Made by a program: the position numbers and the translations under genes
Part shown: positions 8,767 to 16,469 of the stretch, piece after piece
Position numbering within the stretch: the stretch's first letter is position 1
Layout: each line of letters opens with the position of its first letter
The notes under the pieces: generated by a model
Told to the model about the DNA's origin: nothing
The model's database searches: none
The model's input: the letters and a program-made list of their open reading frames with translations, nothing else
Assembly (NCBI RefSeq): GCF_025369935.1
Contig: NZ_CP104467.1
Coordinates: 4,037,001 to 4,101,000 of the forward strand
DNA: 64,000 bases
Direction: 5' to 3'
From: Paenibacillus andongensis
GTDB lineage: Bacteria > Bacillota > Bacilli > Paenibacillales > NBRC-103111

Positions 8767-9441
8767 TTTTACCATCCTTATACCCTGAAATTTGCAGAAA
8801 GGATGTAGGCGCTCCTGCTTAGGCGCTACAGCAAGCCAAGGCGCGACCTAGTCACACACCTTTTCTGGATCAATGATAAGACTATTGATTAATATATTTA
8901 TTTAACTATTATATGATAGTTATTAGCTATACGACAAGAACTGCGGCGAATAAAGTTCTTGTCAAAATAGGAAATGGACTATAGTTATTGTCAATATATT
9001 TTGACAACAATCTTATTCCATAAAACAAAAAAGTCGCGATTTCGCGGCCATTAATAAAACATTCTTATTATAACTTTTATCTCGTGTTTTCGACCATTCT
9101 GTAATTTCGATAGAAATTCTATTTTTGATATCCTCATAATCGTGAATAGTCAAAGCTTAATTCAACCTTATAATAATATTTATTTTAGAGCATAATATGG
9201 CTTACGACAACCTAAAATGTTCTCAAAAAATGATCTTTGAATATCTCTCCGATAAACAAATAAGCGCGAAAACCGCGCATACAGTGATAGCTATGCAAGC
9301 CGAAGCTCGCCCACATAGTCTGAGAAGCCGGAAATCGGGAAATAGAGGCTTTGAGTGATTTCTGATATAAAAGCTGCTAATCTGAGGTTTACAGGGAACA
9401 AGATTGAATGTTTCAGCATAACTTTCATTAAAATTTCCTGC
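8767..9441. other. Spacer between mqo and the glucosyltransferase gene
   Basis: No convincing gene. It holds a leader hairpin (8804-8830), a perfect palindrome TTGTCAA-N6-TTGACAA (8988-9007) with a further TTGTCAAAATA copy at 8969-8979, a hairpin GTCGCGA/TCGCGGC (about 9034-9050) with Ts on its minus-strand side, and a stretch at 9315-9415 resembling the dispersed repeat found near 61440-61610. The hairpin at 9034 probably terminates the minus-strand transcript from 9442-10572. Confidence 0.6.
8988..9007. promoter_or_regulatory. Candidate operator upstream of mqo
   Basis: A perfect inverted repeat TTGTCAA-TATATT-TTGACAA with a third half-like copy (TTGTCAAAATA) 19 bp away. It lies about 220 bp upstream of mqo in AT-rich DNA that also offers TTGACA -35-like hexamers. 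It could be a repressor site or simply overlapping promoter elements. Confidence 0.35.
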
Positions 9442-10572
9442 TCACACGGAAACAGAAATTGGTTGACGAATCGTTTCCATGATGTCATGCACAATAACAG
9501 AAGCCGCCTGAGTTTTCTTTAGCGCAAGCATTCGACTCTTAATCTCTGTATGAAGCAACGGGGTATCAATCAAACCTTTTATTTGAGCGGCAAGCTCACC
9601 CGCATGATTTGAAATCGAAGCAACCCCCTGTTCAGCCAAAAAAATGGCGTTCTCTCTCTCTTGTCCTGCATATGGTTTGAATATGAAAATTGGAATGCGC
9701 ATGGAGATTGCTTCCGTCAAAGTTAGACCTCCTGCTTTCGTAACGATACAAGTCGTATTTGACATATATTCGTGGATATTACTAACGTATCCGAGAACAT
9801 TCAAGTTAGGATGAAACGATTGAAGATCCTCCAATTTATGCTTGATCTTCTCATTTCTCCCACAGATAACCGTAATCTCATAATCACCAATGGCTAGTAA
9901 TGATAAAACTATTTCTTCCATGTAGCTCGAGATCCCATAATCGCCCGCCATAATCAAAATTGATTTTTTCTTATTGTTATTTAACATGACAGATTGCTTG
10001 TCTATTTTCATTTCATCGAATTGTTTGCGTATTGGAATGCCGCTGACTTGGATTTGATTTTTCGAAAAACCCTTACTCATAAGTAATTCCTTCAATACCT
10101 CTGTAGCGACATAATACTTGTCTACCTTGGGATGAATCCATCTGGAATGCAAAGCATAATCGGTTATAACACTGAAGTTGCCAATACCAAGTGTCCTGCA
10201 CACCTCAGGGGTTGCCCCAAATGGGAAGGTATTCACTACTGCATCTGGTCGTATTTGTTGAATGTACTGAAATAATTTCTTCCGACCCAAAATATTCAAA
10301 GAGCGATTAATCAGGGCATCATACTCCGCTTCCCTTGTCAAATAGTAACTCCAACCATAATAATCCAGTCCCATTCTAGCCACTTGTGTACTTTTTTTAT
10401 AAAGAGAAACAGTAATCGTATTTAATAAAGGATGTCCTTCTTTCATGAGATCTAGAGTGATAACTTGTTTAGCTCCCTGCTGTTCGAACTGTTCACTCAA
10501 AGCTTGAGAAGCCTGTAAATGTCCATTACCATACCCGGCAGTCAAAATCAAAACTTTGGGAATTATATTCAT
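9442..10572 (-). CDS. MGDG-synthase/UgtP-type glycosyltransferase
   Basis: 376 residues of the GT28 family. The N-terminal MGDG-synthase domain begins with ILTAGYGNGHLQASQAL (about 9-25) and includes VITDYALHSRWIHPKVDKYYV. The C-terminal GT28 domain carries VTKAGGLTLTEAISMRIPI and FKPYAGQERENA, the UDP-sugar site. Relatives such as UgtP transfer glucose from UDP-glucose to diacylglycerol, making glycolipid membrane anchors; some paralogues have other acceptors. The enzyme should be a peripheral cytosolic-face membrane protein. ATG 10572 follows GAGGAGGT. It appears to be monocistronic. Confidence 0.88.
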   Translation of the reverse strand: MNIIPKVLILTAGYGNGHLQASQALSEQFEQQGAKQVITLDLMKEGHPLLNTITVSLYKKSTQVARMGLDYYGWSYYLTREAEYDALINRSLNILGRKKLFQYIQQIRPDAVVNTFPFGATPEVCRTLGIGNFSVITDYALHSRWIHPKVDKYYVATEVLKELLMSKGFSKNQIQVSGIPIRKQFDEMKIDKQSVMLNNNKKKSILIMAGDYGISSYMEEIVLSLLAIGDYEITVICGRNEKIKHKLEDLQSFHPNLNVLGYVSNIHEYMSNTTCIVTKAGGLTLTEAISMRIPIFIFKPYAGQERENAIFLAEQGVASISNHAGELAAQIKGLIDTPLLHTEIKSRMLALKKTQAASVIVHDIMETIRQPISVSV

Positions 10573-10859
10573 TTTAAAATGTACCTCCTCTTCGAGTAAG
10601 TAAATAATTCACTTTGCAATAACTTTGAGCTTAATTAATTTATCACTTCTAAATCATAGGCAAGAACAATTAAGTACGTGTGAATCATTTCTTAAGAATT
10701 TATTAATGCAATGTTGGATGGATTTGATCGAAAGGAAGGATTTTATGTTGTTTTGCTCATTAGCTCAGAAGGCTGCCGATCCAATACTGTCGGCAGCCTC
10801 CTCCTGTTTTAATATTATTTCTTGACTATGGTATCGAAGCAGGTTCTGCAGAGAAAATA

Positions 10860-10891
10860 AAAATGCAGCATTCTGAGGAACGCTGCATTTT
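10860..10891 (-). terminator. Terminator of the YvbH-like gene
   Basis: Ten-base arms AAAATGCAGC (10860-10869) and GCTGCATTTT (10882-10891) with a 12-nt loop, followed on the minus strand by TTTATTTT. It lies 20 bp after the stop of 10912-11526. A second hairpin, GGCTGCCGA/TCGGCAGCC, lies at about 10770-10797 in the otherwise featureless spacer 10573-10859. Confidence 0.8.
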
Positions 10892-10911
10892 CATTACTGT
10901 CGATAACCCAT

Positions 10912-11526
10912 TTAGTTGTTGATATAACGTTCGAAAATGTAACCGAAATCCTTAATTTTTAACTCAGAGTGCTTACCCTTCAACCAATTGTAGACTGATT
11001 CGTTGATTGCATCGAATTGCGCTACAGGGGAAGTAGTTTGAGTTGTAATACGACCTGTCGCTTCTTTAGCAATAACTATGCTTTGCTTCGCGTAACCAAA
11101 TAAGTCCTCGTTATGTGCTACCGTCTCGGAAATCTTAATTAAAGCTTTATACAAGTCTTTGATCTGTTCAATTTGCTTCTTGTCCACGTCAATCGAGAAG
11201 TTGACGTCACCGATAACGAACTTGATCTCAACGTCAAGATCGATCGTTCCTGCAGTTTCCAAATACACCTGAGAAATGGCATTTGTGTGGTAGCTGTAAC
11301 GTTTCAGCATACGCTTGCTGCTAATCGCACTATCTCCATCAAGGTGGATTAGCGCTAGGTTAGTAAAGCAGTATTCGTCCTTCTTCGATTTGATGATGAT
11401 GAAAATCTTCTCGCCATCCTCATGCATGACGTAGTCATCTGAATCTACCTTGTCAAAATCACTTGGATTAATTACCTTTCCAATATCACTTAAACCTAAT
11501 GCATCTGCTGCAAACTTCTTGAACAA
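10912..11526 (-). CDS. YvbH-like PH-domain protein
   Basis: 204 residues. The N-terminal bacterial PH domain contains DALGLSDIGKVINPSD, DYVMHEDGEKIFIIIKSK and FTNLALIHLDGDSAISSKR. The C-terminal helical region (about 135-204) matches the YvbH oligomerisation domain. Members are soluble or membrane-associated proteins of unknown role, common in Bacillales. TTG 11526 is preceded by GAGAGG at 9 nt and gives the expected N-terminus MFKK; an ATG at 11535 abuts the same site and is less likely. It is a single gene with its own terminator. Confidence 0.85.
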   Translation of the reverse strand: MFKKFAADALGLSDIGKVINPSDFDKVDSDDYVMHEDGEKIFIIIKSKKDEYCFTNLALIHLDGDSAISSKRMLKRYSYHTNAISQVYLETAGTIDLDVEIKFVIGDVNFSIDVDKKQIEQIKDLYKALIKISETVAHNEDLFGYAKQSIVIAKEATGRITTQTTSPVAQFDAINESVYNWLKGKHSELKIKDFGYIFERYINN

Positions 11527-11760
11527 TAGAATCATCCTCTCATTTTGCGTACTTTTTTTGACAACCTACTGTGCAAGGATAGGTTCTAACCAAATCGTCA
11601 ATTCTCTGTTGTTCATTTTATGGGAAATTCGTAACTTCCTCTTACTCCTGGAATATATATCTTGTTATTTATTTTATTCTTAAACGGTTTCCTATTCAAC
11701 AACGATTTTATAGTTAAGCGCTGTTCATAGATAGGCGGGTTTTACACACCGTAGTCTGCC

Positions 11761-12228
11761 TTAAACTTGCTTAATCAATCGCTTTTTAAATCCTCTTTGA
11801 TCGGTTGAATAACCGATTGCTTCGTAAAATTTATGTGATGATTCTCGTTTACTTTCAGAAACCAGTATAACATAGTTGCAATGGTTAATAATTCCAAAGT
11901 CTTCGAGTGTTTGCATGAGTAGGTTACCAACTCCTTGACCTTGATATTCTGGCAGTACAACAACGTTTTCTATCAATAGAAAAGGGTTGCAATTACCAAC
12001 AAGGTCGTAACAAACTATTCCCATAGAAGTTCCAACAACTTTATCCCTGTCGATGGCAACGGCAATGTAATAGTTAGAGTTAGCAGAAAGAACCTCAATC
12101 TGTTGTTTCATAGCAGTTAGATTAGACCCTTGACCAATAAATTCAACGAACAAATCGGAAAGTCCAACAACATCATCTTTTTCCGCTTTTCTGACCGTAA
12201 TATGATTCAAAAATAACACTTCCGTCAT
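11761..12228 (-). CDS. GNAT-family N-acetyltransferase
   Basis: 155 residues with the GNAT fold. The acetyl-CoA pyrophosphate-binding motif is VVLPEYQGQGVGNLLMQTL (about 90-108), followed by the C-terminal motif SSHKFYEAIGYS. The acceptor substrate is not recognisable. ATG 12228 lies directly behind GAGGA; GTG 12219 has better spacing, so the start is uncertain by three codons. It appears monocistronic, with about 230 bp of gene-free DNA on its 3' side. Confidence 0.8.
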   Translation of the reverse strand: MTEVLFLNHITVRKAEKDDVVGLSDLFVEFIGQGSNLTAMKQQIEVLSANSNYYIAVAIDRDKVVGTSMGIVCYDLVGNCNPFLLIENVVVLPEYQGQGVGNLLMQTLEDFGIINHCNYVILVSESKRESSHKFYEAIGYSTDQRGFKKRLIKQV

Positions 12229-12603
12229 TCCTCAACCCAATTTTACCATACTATGGGGAGCCGATTCGATAAGTCTTTCATGCACAAAAATCATCTCAAT
12301 CGTTCGAAGAAATACGGAATATTGTACGCGAACAGCTTAAATGTACCTTGTTTGACACTTCGGAAACCCTATAAGCACCTGTATGTTATTGGATTCACTC
12401 AGGGTCACCCCATAAATTAAAACGCGAGCTCTGCAGTAATTGGTCTTAGATCAGGGCTATCTCTAAAACGCGCTTACAGCGAGAGCTCTGCGAGCCGACA
12501 GAGTCTGAGAAACCGAAAATCGACTTCTCAGCAGACCATCCTGCGCGTTCGTGCTGAATAAGCGCGGAAAACAAAATCACCCTGCGGGTGAATAGAAACT
12601 TCT

Positions 12604-12639
12604 AGCCGACGGTTCATTCAACCCTCGGCTTTTTCTTTC
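12604..12639 (+). terminator. Orphan plus-strand intrinsic terminator
   Basis: AGCCGACGGTT (12604-12614) pairs with AACCCTCGGCT (12620-12630) with one mismatch, followed by TTTTTCTTT. The T-run places it on the plus strand, yet no plus-strand gene is visible upstream; it may end a small RNA or be a relic. Confidence 0.65.
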
Positions 12640-12730
12640 GTACCATCGTTCCATTGCATGCTGGACAAAAGAATGTCGGTTCCTCCCCATCCTCTTCTCC
12701 CCACCACATTCATCCACTGCAACCACTCAT
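12614..12730 (-). pseudogene. Decayed zinc-ribbon mini-protein
   Basis: On the minus strand MSGCSG is followed by an in-frame TGA (12710-12712), then MWWGEEDGEEPTFFCPACNG and TMVRKKKPRVE, ending at 12614. The FFCPAC knuckle and basic tail look like a small zinc-ribbon protein. Reading TGA as TGG would restore a continuous 38-residue frame. Translation from the internal ATG 12709 would give only 31 residues with one CxxC. It is probably a relic; a short functional peptide cannot be excluded. Confidence 0.35.
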
Positions 12731-12833
12731 TTTACTTTCTGATATCCTCATACCAAATATTCAGCATGTAAAGTATATATACACAGGTTCATGTCCCCCT
12801 TTTGGGCAACCCTTGCATTGTATAAAGCATTAT

Positions 12834-12924
12834 TCGACTTTGGCTCACCTATCTTCTTCCTCTCCCTTCCCTTTCCACTCGACAACACTTATCAACAGAC
12901 CCGCATTATGCATAATTTCCTATA
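12834..12924. repeat. 90-bp dispersed repeat, copy 1
   Basis: It starts CGACTTTGGCTCAC and ends GCATAATTTCCTATA, with a pyrimidine-rich centre. A diverged copy is at 61748-61834. No coding capacity is apparent in either copy. Confidence 0.75.
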
Positions 12925-12938
12925 TCCAATACAATAAA

Positions 12939-12968
12939 AACACACCGCCTATTTCATTGCGATGTGTT
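12939..12968 (-). terminator. Terminator of the methyltransferase gene
   Basis: AACACACCGC (12939-12948) pairs with GCGATGTGTT (12959-12968) with one mismatch. On the minus strand it ends in TGTGTTTTTATTG, 19 bp beyond the stop codon. Confidence 0.75.
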
Positions 12969-12986
12969 AGGTGTACTGTTGGATTA

Positions 12987-13883
12987 TTACAAATTCTCTC
13001 TAGTGTACATGTTCTGATTCTGCAATTGAATCAACACCTTGCCAAAACGGCCTCCCTGCTGGATAACGATCTTATCTGAGGAGTACGTTCTCTCTAAATA
13101 ATCGACTACGATTTCCCGATTCCTTTCATTAGCAGGTAGATTATACATGTGTAGACCACTCATAACCTCTTGGAGTGCCGTTTCTTTGGTAACCTCCGTG
13201 AATTTCGTTTCACGAGTCACAAGTGACCCATAGGAGTATCCTTTTAGATACAACAAATGGAGCAGATAGGCCATTTCCGAATGACCGGTTTTCAGTGTTT
13301 GATCGGTGACAAGAGGCAAAATTTCATTGACCAAACTGTGCTCTCTGGGACCCGCGGACAGACTAATATAGCAAAATTGCCGTGCGCAGCTCAGTACCTT
13401 CTCCACACTCTCCCAATCAACAATAGCCGGGCACATGGAGATAAATACAATATCAAAGGCGTTCCTCCAGCCCTTTGCCAGGACGTCAATATCTTCAAAC
13501 GGTTCCGGGACAACCTCAACGTTACCATTGGTTATGCCCGCTATATTTCCCTTTAGCAACTCGACCAAAGGAAGGCAAGGCTCTACAGAGGTAACATGGG
13601 CCCCTCTCTCTGCAAATGGCACTGAAAATCCACCCGAGGCTGCTCCAATATCCAGAATGGAGGCATCCTTGAAGGTAACACCTTGACCTTCCAGCCAATT
13701 CATGATCCGTTTTGTTCTTAGTCTTCCTTCTTCATTAAACGCCTGCTCGTTGAATTTACTGGCTTTGTCATCAAATGAATGTGTTGGATCAATTCCGGCT
13801 CCTTTCATTTTGTTAACTCCTGTAGTCATATCTTCCTTCCAAGCTTTTTCCCACATGTTTACGTCAAAAAAACCGTTTGTCAT
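12987..13883 (-). CDS. Class I SAM-dependent methyltransferase
   Basis: 298 residues with a Rossmann-like methyltransferase core. Motif I is ILDIGAASGGFSVPFAERGA (about 76-95), the acidic residue after strand 2 is in VTSVEP, and a later FDIVFISMC corresponds to motif IV. The N-terminal 60 residues are helical, with WEKAWKED and HSFDDKASKFNEQAF, as in a group of Firmicutes methyltransferases of undefined substrate. ATG 13883 follows GAGGAGATATACG. A short open frame with its own start ends 16 nt upstream (13900-13998). No partner enzyme is encoded next to it. Confidence 0.85.
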   Translation of the reverse strand: MTNGFFDVNMWEKAWKEDMTTGVNKMKGAGIDPTHSFDDKASKFNEQAFNEEGRLRTKRIMNWLEGQGVTFKDASILDIGAASGGFSVPFAERGAHVTSVEPCLPLVELLKGNIAGITNGNVEVVPEPFEDIDVLAKGWRNAFDIVFISMCPAIVDWESVEKVLSCARQFCYISLSAGPREHSLVNEILPLVTDQTLKTGHSEMAYLLHLLYLKGYSYGSLVTRETKFTEVTKETALQEVMSGLHMYNLPANERNREIVVDYLERTYSSDKIVIQQGGRFGKVLIQLQNQNMYTRENL

Positions 13884-13899
13884 CGTATATCTCCTCTCA

Positions 13900-13998
13900 T
13901 TAAAGCCTTCTCAATAATGAAATCATGATGGGCATGACTTTATATATTTGCATCGCATGAAGTCGTGTCACTGCTGTTTCTGCCATTGTTGCTTGCAA
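13900..13998 (-). CDS. Possible 32-residue leader peptide
   Basis: A TTG codon (13998) 5 nt behind GGAGAGTG opens a 32-codon frame (MQATMAETAVTRLHAMQIY...) that ends in TAA 16 nt before the methyltransferase ATG. The peptide is hydrophobic and basic with no recognised domain. The placement is like that of a translational leader, but the ORF is short and could be chance. Confidence 0.25.
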   Translation of the reverse strand: MQATMAETAVTRLHAMQIYKVMPIMISLLRRL

Positions 13999-14090
13999 AC
14001 TTTTCACTCTCCTATTTCACTTATATGTAAAATAAAACGGATTTCAAAGACTCGCAATATCTATAATTAATTTAAAAAAAGATAATTTTT

Positions 14091-14492
14091 TTACAAAACT
14101 ATCTTCATTTTTTTGGCGAGTTCAGACATCTTCTGATTTCTCAAATGTTCTTCCATCTTGTCTTCAGCCGATAGTACCACCTGCTGAATCAGGCATTCGG
14201 GTCCATGATTCAAGCTACAATCGAATAAAGATGCAGATCCTTCAATAGCCTGAATAATATCAAGGAACGAAATGTTTTCCCAATTCCGTTTTAACCTATA
14301 TCCGCCGTTGGCGCCTGATATAGATTCAATCATTCCCGCCTTGACTAACTTGGTTAATATTTTGGATAAATAGGTAGGGGAAACCTCATGCCGCTCCGCC
14401 AACTGCTGCACACCAACAGGTTTATTCGGACTGGCTGCTACTAGATAGAGCATGGTGTGAAGGGCATAGTCCGTAGCTTTCGAGTACTTCAT
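14091..14492 (-). CDS. Rrf2-family transcriptional regulator
   Basis: 133 residues. The N-terminal winged helix includes KATDYALHTMLYLVA and EVSPTYLSKILTKLVKAGMI, and the wing GANGGYRL is diagnostic for Rrf2. Two cysteines (FDCSLNHGPECL) sit where IscR-like members hold an Fe-S cluster or a redox sensor; the third ligand cysteine is absent, as in YwnA/CymR-like members. ATG 14492 is preferred over TTG 14498. It is divergent from the MFS exporter across a 300-bp spacer and may control it. Confidence 0.88.
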   Translation of the reverse strand: MKYSKATDYALHTMLYLVAASPNKPVGVQQLAERHEVSPTYLSKILTKLVKAGMIESISGANGGYRLKRNWENISFLDIIQAIEGSASLFDCSLNHGPECLIQQVVLSAEDKMEEHLRNQKMSELAKKMKIVL

Positions 14493-14716
14493 AGTCAATC
14501 ATCCATCCCAATAATAGATTTTATACATCGATAATATCGTTTATATAATGGGATCGTCAAGTATCTCGTGTTCCGGGCCAAATCGGAGCATTTTGTTTGA
14601 CTTGTAGCTTTCGGGTTCAATACCTCATTTCACGGATATTGTGAGTCTATAATAACTCCGATTATTATAAAAGGCAAGCCTTTATTTCGTATAATCTTTT
14701 TTATGATTAATCCAAT

Positions 14717-14737
14717 TAGTGACGGAAAATGTCACTA
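14717..14737. promoter_or_regulatory. Candidate operator upstream of the MFS gene
   Basis: The perfect palindrome TAGTGAC-N7-GTCACTA lies 56 bp upstream of the MFS start, in the spacer shared with the divergent Rrf2 gene. It is the clearest symmetric site there and a plausible repressor site; the binding protein is not known. Confidence 0.45.
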
Positions 14738-14792
14738 TTATGCTTTACGATAGAAACCGTAAGCCATATTAAACCATTAGGAGTGATTTACA

Positions 14793-15977
14793 ATGCGTAA
14801 ATATACCGCCCTGTTCTTCTTCATCATGTTTATGATCGGAACCGATACGTTCCTCATCTCGCCCTTGCTCCCGACACTACAGAAGCAATTCGGCGTATCG
14901 ACGGGAATCGCTGGGTGGATGCTTGGCGCCTATACATTAGGTTCAGCCTTATTCGCTTTGATTGCCGGACCTCTGTCCGACGGTTGGAACCGAAGAACCG
15001 TTCTGCTCAGCGGCTTGCTTGGATTCTCCGTCTCGACGATACTTTGCGGCTTCGCGGACAGCTTCTGGACAATGTGCCTATTCCGCTTCCTTGCTGGCGT
15101 CAGCGCGGCGTTCACGGCACCGCAGGTCTGGGCATCCATTCCCGTCATCATGCCAGCGTCAAGAGTGCCGAAGACAATGGGTATCGCCTTCGCCGGACTA
15201 GCTGCTTCTCAGGCACTTGGCGTGCCCATCGGAAGCTGGCTCGCGGTCGCCCAATGGTCCGTTCCTTTCTGGACGATTGGAATCGCTTCGCTGCTGCTCA
15301 TCGCCGTTGCCTTCTTCTCATTGCCCGACATGAAGCCTACAACGTTCGAGCGAACGTCAATCCTTCGCCGGTATGTCCCGCTGATCATGAGCGGTAAGGC
15401 ACGGAGCGGCTTTCTTGCCTACCTGCTACTTCACTTAGGGAGCGGTACTGCATTCGCCTTCATTGGCAAGTGGATGGCCGATCGATTCGAGCTTCCAATT
15501 GGACAGATCGGTACTGTGATGATGTTCCTTGGTTTTGGCACACTGTTGGGAAGCATGATTAGCTCTTATGTGACTCGAAAGTTAGGCATTTCGAACGCGA
15601 TCGTAATAGGAATGTCGATGCTCATGGCACTATACACGATTATGCCCCATCTGACGAACCTCCGTTTCGTGACGTTGATCTATCTGATCATTTTCTCAAC
15701 CCTCGGGATTATCTTCCCTGTTGTCATGGGGGCGTTAACTTCATTGAACGCCTCCATCCGTGGAACGATCTCCAGCCTGGCCAACTCGACGATGAACAGC
15801 GCCAACACACTAGGTGCGTGGATAGCTGGCTTGCTCTATGTACAGTTCGGCGGATATTCATCCATCGGCATCTTCTCCGCGATCTGCTTGGCACTCTCGC
15901 TAGGGACCTTCTTGTTCGGAGGTGTTCTTGCGAGAAAAGATGAGCATACAGGCCAGGAATCGGTATCCGCTTCCTAA
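14793..15977 (+). CDS. MFS drug/metabolite exporter
   Basis: 394 residues with about 12 hydrophobic segments. The loop 2-3 motif GPLSDGWNRRTVLL and the motif-C-like stretch AASQALGVPIGSWLA in segment 5 place it with drug:proton antiporters of the DHA1 type. It should sit in the cytoplasmic membrane. Its third positions are visibly richer in G and C than those of neighbouring genes, suggesting separate ancestry. ATG 14793 follows TAGGAGTGATTT. It ends at a strong terminator; decayed AraC sequence lies just beyond, so the exporter may have arrived with a regulator that later decayed. Confidence 0.88.
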   Translation: MRKYTALFFFIMFMIGTDTFLISPLLPTLQKQFGVSTGIAGWMLGAYTLGSALFALIAGPLSDGWNRRTVLLSGLLGFSVSTILCGFADSFWTMCLFRFLAGVSAAFTAPQVWASIPVIMPASRVPKTMGIAFAGLAASQALGVPIGSWLAVAQWSVPFWTIGIASLLLIAVAFFSLPDMKPTTFERTSILRRYVPLIMSGKARSGFLAYLLLHLGSGTAFAFIGKWMADRFELPIGQIGTVMMFLGFGTLLGSMISSYVTRKLGISNAIVIGMSMLMALYTIMPHLTNLRFVTLIYLIIFSTLGIIFPVVMGALTSLNASIRGTISSLANSTMNSANTLGAWIAGLLYVQFGGYSSIGIFSAICLALSLGTFLFGGVLARKDEHTGQESVSAS

Positions 15978-15990
15978 TCCAAAGAAGACA

Positions 15991-16036
15991 AAGAAGCAGC
16001 CCTTCCTTGATTAAGGAACTAGCTGCTTCTTCTTTA
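15991..16036 (+). terminator. Terminator of the MFS gene
   Basis: AAGAAGCAGC (15991-16000) pairs perfectly with GCTGCTTCTT (16022-16031), with an inner TTCCTTgattAAGGAA hairpin and a short T-rich tail. Confidence 0.8.
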
Positions 16037-16062
16037 CTATATATTTGGAACCCTATAAGAAT

Positions 16063-16200
16063 TTATTGCGATACTGTCGGCGTCATACCATACTGCTTTT
16101 TGAAGCTCTCCCGGAATGATCTTGGTCTTTATATCCAATCCAGTCGCAAACCTCGTAGATTTTTAATGGCGGGATCCATCAGCAGCCGCGTCGCTTCCTA
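16063..16200 (-). pseudogene. AraC-family regulator, C-terminal remnant
   Basis: On the minus strand one frame reads EATRLLMDPAIK, the next frame IYEVCDWI, and the third FRESFKKQYGMTPTVSQ, ending at 16063. Joined, these are the second helix-turn-helix of an AraC/XylS regulator (the family shows YxFRxFKKxxGxTP). At least two single-base frameshifts and a stop separate them, so this is a relic. Recognisable sequence fades above 16200, though weaker similarity may reach 16320. The rest of 15978-16469 holds no gene. Confidence 0.75.
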
Positions 16201-16469
16201 CTTGTCTCCCTCTTCTCCCGCGAATCAGAAAACGAAACCAATGGAGAAAGTAGTCACGTACCTAATGACTATGCATATCCACATTCTCACTCGGCTCGGC
16301 CAAATCTGTCGCTAACGATGCTAAACAGGGATAAGCCTCGCTTGCCTCAAATCCAAAAAACATATAAATTCTTATCTTTTAAAAAAGAGGCGCTACCACA
16401 GAGCAACTCCTCCACCAATTAACTCGAGCGTCCCCCCCGTTCTCGAACTGAGGTGTCTCGCCTCGCACG

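Larger units (their letters stand above)
12229..12986. other. Repeat-rich spacer
   Basis: About 750 bp without an intact gene. Visible elements are degenerate GC-rich repeat material at 12420-12575 containing TCTGAGAA...TTCTCAG arms like those of the 28.7-kb repeats, a plus-strand terminator at 12604-12639, a decayed zinc-ribbon mini-ORF (12614-12730, minus), a 90-bp repeat shared with 61748-61834, and the terminator of the methyltransferase gene. A plus-strand open frame across 12654-13079 is low complexity and overlaps the methyltransferase, so it is not counted. Confidence 0.55.

Noticed and set aside
10625..10825. 66-codon plus-strand frame from a TTG start
   Set aside because: It runs through a strong hairpin and has no domain or ribosome binding site; I considered a Spo0E-type protein but the motif is absent.
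12654..13079. 141-codon plus-strand frame
   Set aside because: Low-complexity Pro/Ser/His translation crossing a dispersed repeat, a terminator and the 3' end of the methyltransferase.
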